Positions 1 to 11,100 of a DNA stretch of 64,000 nt are shown here, one piece after another. The notes under the pieces are model-generated. The model was not told the DNA's origin. It saw only the letters and a list, made by a program, of their open reading frames with translations, and searched no databases. The position numbers were made by a program, and so were the translations under genes. How positions within the stretch are numbered: the stretch's first letter is position 1; each line of letters opens with the position of its first letter. Source of the stretch: Symsagittifera roscoffensis (Eukaryota > Xenacoelomorpha > Acoela > Convolutidae); contig NC_087066.1 of the NCBI RefSeq assembly GCF_963678635.1, positions 47,031,129 to 47,095,128 of the forward strand, written 5' to 3'.

Positions 1-1776
1 AGTTTGAGGGCTCAAACTAACACCTTCTAGAAGTTTTTTGAGTTCAAAAATTTGTTAGTGCATTAAGGGTTCCTATTATCTTTCAATATTTTACAAAAAT
101 TTCACTCGGGAAGCAAATTTTTTGGTTCTGAAACCAAAAACACCAATTCTGAAACGTACGTTTCAGCCTTAGGAACCAAATTTTAAAATTGGTTTGGTGG
201 GTTTTAACACGGTTAGTTTTCTCTAGAAAGTTAAAATTCGGCGTTCGGAGCTCAATTTTGAGACCAAAAACTCAATTTTTGTGTTCTGAAACCTGAAACT
301 AACAAAAACGTACCATTTAAGACCAGGTTTTTGACTTATGGTATCCAAATTTGGGTTTGACTAGTTCAACTTTTGCTGTTTTTCCCGAATCCGTTTACAG
401 AAACTTAAAATTTTGACCGGAAACTAAACTTATTTTAACTGAAACGTTTGACCCTATAACTGAAACCTAGACTGAAACCAAAAATTTTGGCTGGGAAAAA
501 TCAATTTTTTAGTGCTTATGCTATCATATGAAACCTAGTTTATCAATATAAAATGGATGTGTCAGTGTTTTAAACTTAGTTTTTGTTGTGAAACCTGATA
601 TTTTTGTACTGAAACTAAAACTTGGTGTTTGGTGTTATGTGGTTAACGTTTATGATTGGTTTCAGTGCGTAATCTTATTGTTTATTAGGTGTATATTTAA
701 ACTGTATTTAAAAAAACTAACGATTTATTTAAAAACACCCAAATCCGTTCCTTCCTTCGTGGTTTTTGTTATTTTTTTCCTTAGTTTCAGTAATTGGGAG
801 TTTTACTGATGGATGATTTAGGTTTAAGTTATGTTAAGGTGGATAGAATTAAAATTAGTTTAAGAAAAAATGAGGATAAGCCTCGAGAAATGATGAAGGA
901 TTAGAATAAATAGCAACAAACGTGGATGGTTTGAGATAATGTGATGAAGAATTCAATTTATCATACAATTTAGGGCACTCTTAGATCGCACACGTAACCC
1001 CCTCGAAAAAATATTGAAGATATTTAATAAGTTTTTGAGCACTTTAGTTTAATACAGAATTTCGTTAATTTTAGTGATGATAACTTTAAACTGAAGTTTC
1101 GGCAAAAATTTAGTGGATTACTGGACAAAACGGGTATATCTTACTAGCGGACTTAGGCAGAGAACGATTCTTTCAGAAATTTTATATATTATTATAATAA
1201 TAGATAATAGTTAAGTTCATGAGCTAATGTCAGTTAGAAAACCGTCTAATAGACCTCGAGATGGAGGAATATCGTGGGCGACTGCTAGCGCAGGGGATGC
1301 TTTCGCAAGAACCCTACTAGGAATATCTGTCAAGTAGAAGACAATGAAATTGTGTTTCTATCGAAAGATACCCATTGTCTCTAGCTTTTTGAGGTTGGAA
1401 ACTAATCTGACAAATACTCACAGATCCTAATAATAATTTTTTTTTGAATTTTATAAGCTGTTTCGAGTTTGTTGGAAATGGAATTTCTTAAGGAGTAGTT
1501 CTCTGCTGCGGTCGCACCAGTTTTACTAAGCGCTCATTGCTGGTTGAATGCTTAGTAATATTATCCTAAGTTATAAGTCTCACCTTAAATCGTCAAATTG
1601 TCTTGACAAAAAGTAGAGTAGAAACAATAGTTAGAAAAGGTATGAATTAATTAGTTGGTTAAATACAAAGCACTGGGTAATTAGATTATATAAGCGAATG
1701 GAACAGCTTAAAGAAATATACTTATGAGGGAAGGTTGAGCTAATCTTATTTTGTTCATCAATATTTTATCTTCTTA
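1..1776. other. AT-rich intergenic DNA, no gene seen
   Basis: No reading frame here looks like a protein. The first 600 bases contain many scattered copies of short phrases such as CTGAAAC and GAAACC, giving an irregular simple repeat. The segment around 1250-1380 is richer in G and C than its surroundings, but I could not match it to anything. Confidence 0.5.
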
Positions 1777-1899
1777 CTAAGGTCGATGACTGATTTGTAT
1801 GTATGGGTCGCTCTTGATGGTGTCCACTTCGGCACTTCTGGTTTGGGCGTCAGTGTCGTCTTTGCCGTAGTCCTTTGGGTACTTGTAGTCCAGACTTCC
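1777..1899 (-). CDS. possible 3' terminal exon of an unidentified gene
   Basis: A minus-strand frame of about 41 codons ends in TAG at 1777-1779. Its composition is protein-like (many GAC, AAG, GTG and ACC codons; hydrophilic, rich in Asp, Lys and Tyr; it includes KYPKDYGKDD and DPYIQISHRP), in contrast to the AT-rich flanks. A candidate acceptor (..CTGAG) lies just before it. A second protein-like stretch lies on the same strand at about 2085-2152 (contains PPVYAYEQKDW) and could be the preceding exon. Neither exon has an assigned family, and the acceptors are weak, so this may be a decayed gene or chance. Confidence 0.2.
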   Translation of the reverse strand, partial: GSLDYKYPKDYGKDDTDAQTRSAEVDTIKSDPYIQISHRP

Positions 1900-4105
1900 T
1901 CAGGTGTGGGTCTCTCGAGTATCTCGATTTATAATTTTGTCGAACTTTAAATGAGAATTTTATTCTCTATTTTATTTGTGAAAAAAGGCTAGTTTATTTT
2001 TATTGTAAAGGCAGAAAAAGAAAATTAATTATTTTTTGAAAAGGTCTAACTGAAGATAACTAACTTGCTGCTTACTGAGCAAAATGAAACACTGAAGATT
2101 TCAGGCCAGTCCTTTTGCTCGTAAGCATAAACCGGCGGCTGATTCAATCTTTAATTATTCAGGTTTCACCTGCTCCTTTATTCTCCCTTTCTAATAAGGG
2201 AATTTTCAACTAGTTTTTATTATGATTTTTTCAAATCAAATATCTTTAACTTATTAGTCCCCTTTGATAAAAACCGCAGCCTTCAGTTTGTCTTATTAAA
2301 AATTCATATTACTCTCTCTGATGCATCATATTGCAGGTGCATCTCTGCTTAATCAAAGCAAGGAGAATTTCAGTGCAGCCGGCAAGACTGCTAAATATTT
2401 ATCCAGTTTGTTTCAAGTTAAGTTAAAAGGGACGTATTAAAAACCGCCGCCCTTTTAAAATATTGAGCATGAAAAAATGAGAAAAATTGGACAAGTATTT
2501 AAAAAGGAGTGGATTTTCAAAACAAGATTTTATAGTCCTAATAAGAGTAAATCAGTCAATAATTGATTTAGTGAAAAGAGGCTTTAATTTAAATGGCACG
2601 CTCCAATTTAGAATTGGGTCGTTAAATAAACAATTTAGACAATGGTCTTTTGTCTGTGTAGTATTACAGTACAAGGTGCATTAATAAGGGCCAAAACTGG
2701 CTCCCAACTGAACTAAGGTGAGTTCCTCTATCCAATTTTGTAAAGCTGATATCCTATTTATCACTGCTCCGACCATTTGAAAAACGGGGAGGATTTTGTT
2801 TTTGGGTGTGTTTTAGTTTTTTTGTTCCCATCATTAAAGTTTGGAGAAGCTTTGTATTCGGGTGTGCTTTAGTTTTTTTTCAACTTTTTCTTTTCCACGC
2901 GAAATCAGGTACCACAATTAACGATCGAACTGGGTCGAGCGATATAACAGTCTGATTTTCCTTAGATAGTGATTTGAACGTCTTTTAAAAGTTTCCAAAA
3001 AAATCCCCAGTGTCAACAAAAACTGGTATAAAAATTTCGATTTTTCGTCCAATTCGGGGGAGTAAGCAGGCTCACATTAGTCTATTTATGCTTAATTTAA
3101 GCCTTGAAATTTTAGTTTTACTATAATGAAAATAATTTTTGGAGTGTTTAGCTTCATCTTAGGAATCAAAAACTTCAGAAATTCGGGGAAAAAATTTGAA
3201 GTATTAGAAAAAAAATTAAAGTTTTTTTATTTTAATTTTGTTTTTCTAGTTATTTGTCTTCAAAAATTGTTTTCCCATTTGCATATTTTACATGACTGAC
3301 GACGCTTTTTTCGCTCAAATTCCTTCATCACACCAAGCCGAAAAAACGGCACTAATTGGAAAAATAGTTTTGTAATTCTTTAAGACTGGTCGGGAAATTC
3401 TGTGCAACTTGCACAGTAACCGGCTATCCTTGTTAGTATTTTGACTCGTATAACTTAAGTTGAAATGTTTGAAGTGAGTTTTTGATTCAAAATTAGAATC
3501 AAACCGAATTAACTGATGCAAGATTTCCTGGACTTCCTGGAATTCCTGAAAACATTCCTAGCAGATGTCCAGACCTGGCTTTCAAGGATTTTTTCATTTC
3601 CTAGTAAACCTCCCAAATACCTCAGTTTTATTATTTTGATGTGTTATTTTGAAAAATTTAGATTGAAAATACTGTTTTTTCAACATTTGTCAGAAAAAAA
3701 CGTGCAGACTTCCTGGCAGGGTTCCTGGATAGTTCTGGACGTTCCTGGATGATGGACGTTCGTGGAAGGAAGTCTGAAGTATTCCCCTGGCTATGTATCC
3801 AGGGTGAGTATATTCTTTAACTTTTTGGATTGGTTGATGCTGCCTCACCCCGAGGCATTGGCAAAAATCATGGTGTCCCTCTAAACGCCAATCTTTTGAT
3901 TGTTCTTATCTGACCTTTTTTAATGTGATTGTTCTAATCAAACACCTATGATTTGATTGTTCTAATCTGTCGTTTTTCAGGGTCTAATCTGACCTGAAAG
4001 ATGTCGGTATCCTCTGAGTATAAAAACTGTCATTTCATGACGAAATAAGTTTCTGAAAAAAGATTTTGTCTAGGTGTCAAAAAAACAAGCGATGCAGTGT
4101 TATTA
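1900..4105. other. AT-rich spacer downstream of the ABCA gene
   Basis: No convincing gene. Between 3520 and 3770 the phrase TTCCTGGA recurs many times. Between 3890 and 3990 the phrase GATTGTTCTAATC occurs three times. The plus-strand frame at 3516-3752 is only this TTCCTGGA repeat read as protein. A plus-strand patch at 2337-2420 begins after ATTGCAG and reads open for about 27 codons, but without partner exons I do not call it. Confidence 0.4.
3627..3924 (-). terminator. candidate poly(A) signals of the ABCA gene
   Basis: On the minus strand an ATTAAA lies at 3924-3919, about 180 bases after the ABCA stop codon, and an AATAAA lies at 3632-3627, about 475 bases after it. Either could end the transcript. 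AT-rich DNA gives such hexamers often by chance. Confidence 0.3.
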
Positions 4106-5189
4106 TTAAGTTTCCTTTGTTTCCTGAGGGCTAGTGTTATATGCAGGTTCGTCGTCCGTTGTTTTCCGAACTGTCACTGAGGAAGTAGTAGATGACTTCT
4201 TCTTCCTCACTCGTCTTTTCATCGCTTCTGAGGTTCCCGACGAGTCCTTTGCGTTCGTAGGCGACTCATTGAAATTGTCTTTTTTCTCATTAGTGCCATC
4301 ATCATCGACATTTTCTTGAGACGGGTTGAGTAGAAATGGCTCCTCTATTTTATCCGTCGCCTCTGAATTCTTTCTTACTCGTTTTTTCAAAGTCGATTTA
4401 GTAACTACCTCGTTTTCAGGAGTCACCTCCTCGGTTTCTTTTGGCGCAGATGCTTTTTCGGTCTTCGCGTTTTTATCAATCGACTTTTTTTCGCCCAAAG
4501 GTGATTTATCCGCTTTTGAACTTTTTATAGAACGTTTTCGAACGGCTTCATTTTTAGCATCTTCGTTTTCTTGGAAGTTTTGCTCATCGTATCGTTCGTT
4601 GCCGACAACATTTGAGTTTTCGTCATCATCTTCGGACACTGGCCTTGCCGAGAAGTATTTGCTCTCTCTCGGGTCATACAAGGTCGTTCGTGGTAAACTC
4701 CCCTCGCGTGCATCCGTTTGCATGTTGGCGAAACTAATGAACAGCTGATCCAAAGTAGTCTGACTTATAGAATAGTCGTCAACCATTTTTCCATCCTCGC
4801 CCACGTCGGATAAATCCGCGACGCCCGACTCGCGTCGCGGCGCTTTGGATTCTTCCATGAATTTAAAGATCTCGGCGACACTTAAGCCAGACACTGGAAC
4901 TTGAAACATAACTAAAGTAGGAAGTTTGTCTTTTACTATAGCGTTTGGGAACTTGGCAAGGAAGTGCGCCTCTGCCGCATCGGAGAGTCCCGGTTTTGTC
5001 TTAACTTCGACTAAATAGCCTTCGCCGTACTTGTTTTTGAGATGTTGGGTTGTGCCCATACATTTGAACTCTCCATTGACCATTATGGCCAAAGTGGTAC
5101 ACAGGGCTTCACACTCCTCCATGGAATGGGAGGTGAGAACAACTGATCGGCCCTCTTTCACGGCGTCAAGGACACATTTCCAAAGGAAC
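4106..5189 (-). CDS. ABCA exon 7: end of NBD2 and charged C-terminal tail
   Basis: Acceptor TTTGTTCCCAG|GTTCC, in phase with exon 6 to give RRFLWKC. It encodes [16 protein letters not shown] (H-loop), [17 protein letters not shown] and [13 protein letters not shown], the ABCA C-terminal motif related to VFVNFA. About 200 further residues are rich in Lys, Glu, Ser and Thr, with three similar basic islands ([20 protein letters not shown] and [10 protein letters not shown]). Stop TAA at 4108-4106. The tail beyond LFISFA is not part of the core fold and is probably cytosolic and disordered. Confidence 0.92.
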
Positions 5190-8100
5190 CTGGGAACAAA
5201 ATAATGACTTTTTTCATTTAAATTAAAAGTTATTGTATTCCATAATAAATTATAGCCCCCATCAAACAAAAACCTTACTATGGCGAGGCTATACTTTTGT
5301 TACTAGGCTGGGAAGGGGGCTAAAATGGGAAATAACTCAAATAACGAGAATATATTGTTTTGTTTTGTTATATGGTTTTAAAAAAATACTTTTGAGCGGT
5401 TCTTTAATTTCGATATGAGCAGATAAGCAACTGAATTCTAAATGGTTTGGTTAAATTTTAGTGCTAGTGATATTTTTGAGTTTATTTCAAAAAGAGCAGC
5501 ATGGGACAATCGGAAATCATAGTCTAAATCTATTCAAAACATTATCAATTGAGACACTTCTAAAAAGTTATAGAAAAATTGCACAGCAATAAAGTCGGGA
5601 TAGTTGATAACGGCTAAGATTCAATATCACCAACAGGTGATCTTTTGGCATTTGGTTTTGACCATAGCGGAACAATCTTCGTATGAAACTCGCATTAAGA
5701 AACTATTCGCGTACCTTCTTGCTTTCGGATCCATCCCAGCCGTAGGTTCATCCAAAAATACAATCTGAGGGTCACCCAATAGAGCAATAGCAGTTGACAA
5801 TTTCCTTTTATTACCGCCGCTTAGCGTGCCTACCATTCTGTCCGCATATATACTCAATTCCATGCGTCTGATCAAACTCATAATCACCTCTCGTCTCACA
5901 TTTTTCGGAATTCCTCTTAATCGAGCGTAGAGTTTCAAGTTCTCACGAACCGTTAGAAGGTTGTCAAGCGCGTCGAACTGTGGACAATATCCGAGTTGTT
6001 TTCTAGTGTCGTTTAAGTGAGTCACCACATTGTAACCACCGACGAACGCTTTGCCCTTCGTCGGTAAAATGTCGCCTGTCAACATTTGAAACGTTGTTGT
6101 TTTACCTGCTCCATTCACGCCTAGGAGTCCAAAACAGGATCCTTTGTTGACGTGGAATGTTAGATTTCGAACAGCGACGAAAGTCTTTTTGCATTTACCG
6201 AACCGTTTTCGGAGTTGTTTTACGACAACTGGAGCAGTTGAATGGTCGCCGTCCAGAACCGCCGCCTCCTCTCCGACGACATCGCTCTCATAATCCTGTG
6301 GCTCGTTGTAAACAGAAGTTTTTCTTGAGAAAACATCAGGATTTTTTTGCTTTTCTTGTTTTTTCTTGTGAATCATTCTTCTTATGACGTGGCGATTTTC
6401 AAACAACAGGAGAATTGCAAAAAACACAAAACCTTGAATCGACAAACTCAAAAGAAGTTTTCCGGCGATGTCAAATTCGACTGGGTTTTTGAACTCGTAC
6501 GTTCCATAGTTTTGAAGCTGGTTTGCCATTGCTTGGTTCAAGGCCATTTCGAATAATGATCGTCCTAAACAGTACTGAGGAAAAATCAGGAACAAAATTT
6601 CGAGGACTTTGTTCACCTCTTCCATATCACCTTTGAACAAATCAAACATGAATGTGACCAAAGTGGTCGTGTAGCCGACAAAGAAATTTAGCAGAATCAT
6701 GAGGACATACGCGGTTGCGGAGTTCCTGAAAATATAACTGGCTAAGTACATAAGAGGCGTAACGGCCCAGCTGTACAAAAGAAGCAGAAGGAGCAAACAT
6801 CCGAAATTGTCTTTGCTGACGTAGCATTCTTCCTGGAACATCACAAAGATGATAATACACAGAGCTATAGATACCATATACGCTGTGAGATCCCAAATAA
6901 ACGCTGATATCCAAAAAATAGTCGGAGTCACTCCAGAAACATATTGGAGATGTTTCGATTTAGAGTTCCGTTCTTCTACCAGGTACACCACAAAACTAGC
7001 TGGAACAAAGCTAAGAGCAATGATGACCCAAATGGCCAAGATGATGTTGTTGAACTGTTGTTGGACGACATCGTCGGCAATTTGTTCAACAGACCTTGCC
7101 CAAGGGTGAGAGTACGCTTTGATTCCGTATTCGTCTTTTGCTTTGCTAGACGGTAGACTGTATCTGAGAACCAAGTTATTCAAAGCATTCACTGTACTAC
7201 TTAAACCATGAATTGCTTTATTGTTCCACCAGACTTTGACATTTTGTTTTGTGATAGTGTAATTGCCAATAGAGTTTAATTCGTGGAAAAATTCGACCCA
7301 ATCTAGCCCCGAAGTGTAATTAGGAGTAACGAAAGTGTTGTTCTCAAAAAACATCTCGAGTAGCTTAAAAGATTTTCTGAATCCTTTGTAGTCAAATGTT
7401 CCATCGTAATTTGTTAACGGTCTAACTTCATAACCGTACAGTCTTTTGAACTTATAATCCAGTCGTGTTTTCAGAATGTAGTCGGAAATGTTCCGACTTG
7501 TTAGGTTCTGCAGTTTGTCTGTGGTGTCCAGGGTTTTTCTCGGGGGCACGGGACCCCCCGCCATTGCGTCGCACACGGGGTACCCGCTTTCACAATCGCA
7601 TTCTGGTGATGGTTTTCTTGAATTTGGATTAAAGGGATCATACTTCGATTTTGATCCAGCTAAAAATGCGGGCGTTTTTGGTTTTGTAAACTTATCATTT
7701 TTCTTGATGCAAGGGAATTGTTTTTCCTCTAAGCCTTTGATGCACCTAAATGAATGATGGGGGTAGTCTATCAAGTCTTTCATTAAGCGAGTCATATTTG
7801 GGTCTTCTATGGTCGGAAGTGAACCAAACATGTATGGCCCATTTTTAGGTCCATTAACGTCATAAACAGTTAGAAGTTTGTTCGGTTGCTCTTCATTTGC
7901 GGGTGCGACTAAAACTGCAATTAAACTCCCGACAAAAATAAACAAAGGTGGCAGAATGAGCGATGAAAAAAGAGCTTTCGGGCTGCGTTTGACATTATCC
8001 CATCTTTTCAGATACAGACCAATAATCTGCTGGTTTTTCAATTTGCGACCACTCAAGCATTTGTACTCAATCGAAGGCGCAGCTTCTGCAGTTTCATCCA

Positions 8101-11100
8101 TTTGAAGTTGGTCTAAATGTTCATCAGGAATTATTTTTTTGTAGAAAAATCTCTCCGCCTTTTCGCCTTTACAACAACAACTACAACATCCGCAACAACA
8201 GTAATATGTCCACTTTTTCCGCAAAATCGGGCTAATTTCTGGTTCTCGTTGTTCTGCGACTGTTAGAAAAATGTCTTCTAAAGAAGTATCCGACACTCCA
8301 TAATCAGAGATTCCTAACTTCTCCTTATTAGCTTCGATCCCTTCCAGAAGTTCTGTAAACTTTCCCGACCCCAAAGAGTTATAAGGGAGTGTAAAGGTCA
8401 TTTCGAAGCCCACGCTTTTGTTCAAACTGGCGCCATTGACAATCTTTTTGATAAACTTGAGACATTTTTTGCCAGCTGCTTGAGACTTCGCGATTTCCAG
8501 TTTAACAGTATGCATGCTAAACGTAGTTTTCCGACCGGCACTCTGGTTATCCGTTTCTCCTTCTTCTCCCGAACGAACGACTGGTTTTGAGTCTTCAGGC
8601 TCGCTGGTTTCTGATTCGGATTCGTAGAAGGGGTTCGCCTCCGGATCTCGAACTAAAACTAGCTGGTATCCCTCCGCGTACTGGCGACGGAGGAACAGAG
8701 ACGTTCCAGCACAGACCAGTTCGCCGTCATTAATGATTGCAATCCGGTCGCCTAAGCACATAAATTTTACCCTCATTCACCTAATATCTTAAAGGTAATG
8801 TTAACGTTAATCAGAATAAATGATTGAGCTATTTTTCAATAGTCAAGTTTTGATAGTTTTCAAAAAAAAAACGTTCTCAATTCTACGATCAGAATCAGAC
8901 TCAACCGAGATTTTACCTGCTTATACAACAGTTTTTGTTTTGCTCAAAGTATTTACTGGCTCTTGCAGTTGTATTTAATTCCTTCTCGTCACCCTGAAAA
9001 ACGGCTGAAAGTTTGTAAAAATAACAGAATAGTATAAAGAAAACTTGGTTATACTTAGAAAAATTATCGAAGAATGTCTGCTAATCTTTTTCTTTGTCTA
9101 TGAGAAGAAAAATGAAACTTCTAAAATACTTATGAAATTTTTCCATTGACAGAGTCAATGAGAAAATATGAAATGGCAAGTCCAGGTTCACAATACTATC
9201 CATGAAAATGCCCTGCTTATGTTGTGGATCTTTTTTGATTGCAAATACTTTACCTTCGAATTCAATAAAGAACTTAAAAATTATTAAATTAATAAATAGT
9301 TGCGAGCAGTTCGGAAAGACAGAATTAATTATAAAGAGCACATCTTAATATCTGACAAAATTTTTCTTGCAATTTCGATGTTCCAGACAATATTTGTTTA
9401 GAAATACAGCCTTTCAATAAAAAAACGATCCCGAATGTCAATTGCTTTTTTAAAATTAATTACAATTAAGACGATTTACTAAGCTCTTCACATTATAGCG
9501 CGCCTTCGTAAGACCTGCATGCAAGCTTCTTGGCTATTTTTCTGGACGGGTATGGTTACTTCATTCTCAAGCAACCAGCTCGGGTCATTGTGGGCCTCGA
9601 ACATCCGACCTTTCGATTGAGAAGATGTTACCACTTCACCATCGCTAACTAAAATCCGCTCACCTAGTACGCGATTTTTTACTACTGGTTATAGGACTCA
9701 CCTAATACATCAGCTTCGTCCATGTGGTGAGTAGACAAAAGGATAGTCCTCCCCTTCTTGTACTTGGCCAGTAGTTCCCAAATTCCCCTCCGGCTATGCG
9801 GATCCACCGCCGCGGTTGGCTCGTCCAGAATCACCGTCGTGTTGTCACCTGTATTAGAAAAGCTATTTTCAAGAAAAGTCAAGAAAAAATCACAAAAAAA
9901 AACAGTAAAACGCTTTTTCGAAAACAGTTTTTGACTATGATTTCTTGTTCCAAATCTTGCGGTAAATTCACAGTATTTGCAAATTTTTCAACGTCTTCAA
10001 AACAAATTGCACTGAAAAGGCGCATGAAGTAGTTTTTGTTTTCATAACATTACCTATGAATGAAATGGCCACTGAGAGACGCCGTTTCATGCCTCCCGAC
10101 AAGTTCTTCGTTTTTATATTCGCCTTGTCCGGAAGCTCCAAGTCCTTCAACAATTGCTCCGAAAATTCCTTAATGTCCTTCTTCCGTTTGCCACGCAATT
10201 TAGCGTAGAACACCAAATGATCCAAAACTGTCAGGTCACCGAATAGTACGTTGTATTGAGGACAAATTCCAATCCTTTTTCGAGCCAAGTCTGGATAATC
10301 TTGGACGCTGATCCCATCAATAAAAACAGCCCCACTTGTAGGCCTGTAAAGTCCGCAAATTATTGACATAGTAGTCGTTTTACCCGCTCCGTTGTGGCCC
10401 AAAAAAGATGTAATTTGGTCGCGGTAAAAATTGATATTCAAATTGTTTAGAGCTTTTTTGTTCCCAGCTGAGTAAACTTTCATCAAATTTCGAACTTGAA
10501 CTCCAATTTCTAGACCTTCAGGCTCTTTTTCAAAGCTGGGGCCTTCGACTTGAAAATTCGGGTCAAATTCGATCTCCGAGTTGTCCCGATCGTCGTGTTT
10601 CGCCTTTTTCCTTTTCTTACATAACTTCTGCTGAACTCCAAATTCTCCAGGGTTCAACCGCTCAATCAAAAGTGCCGCAAAAAGGAACAGTAGAGAATCA
10701 ATGTATAACATCAGAATACAATGCGCAACCGAGAAAGAGTTATCCGTATCGGGTCCCCTATTTATGAAAACCCACTGGGCGCCGACGCCCTGGCGCTCAA
10801 AGTCTACAAACAGCGCAATTGCAATAGAAAACGCAGTGTTCGGCAGCAGGCTTATAAGAAATATTATGTAATAGGGCATCGTGTATTGGTACGATTGGTA
10901 AAAACTGAAAGGAAGCCAGGTGATGAAAAATAAAATTGAAGAAACAGCGGCTGCTAGATTCGCTTTTCCGAAGCAAACCGAACAAACGAAACAGTACATG
11001 ATAGTCGCGACAGCATACGCAAGGTACAGAAAAAGAAGCAAAGTGATGTCCGAATATGTTAATATTTTACCATACTTTACTATAATCGACAGGAATATCA

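Noticed and set aside
588-809. 73-codon plus-strand frame
   Set aside because: AT-rich, Phe/Leu/Tyr-rich composition of random sequence, with no supporting signals.
4326-4748. 140-codon plus-strand frame
   Set aside because: Antisense to the Lys/Glu-rich tail of ABCA exon 7, which is supported by splice phase and motifs.
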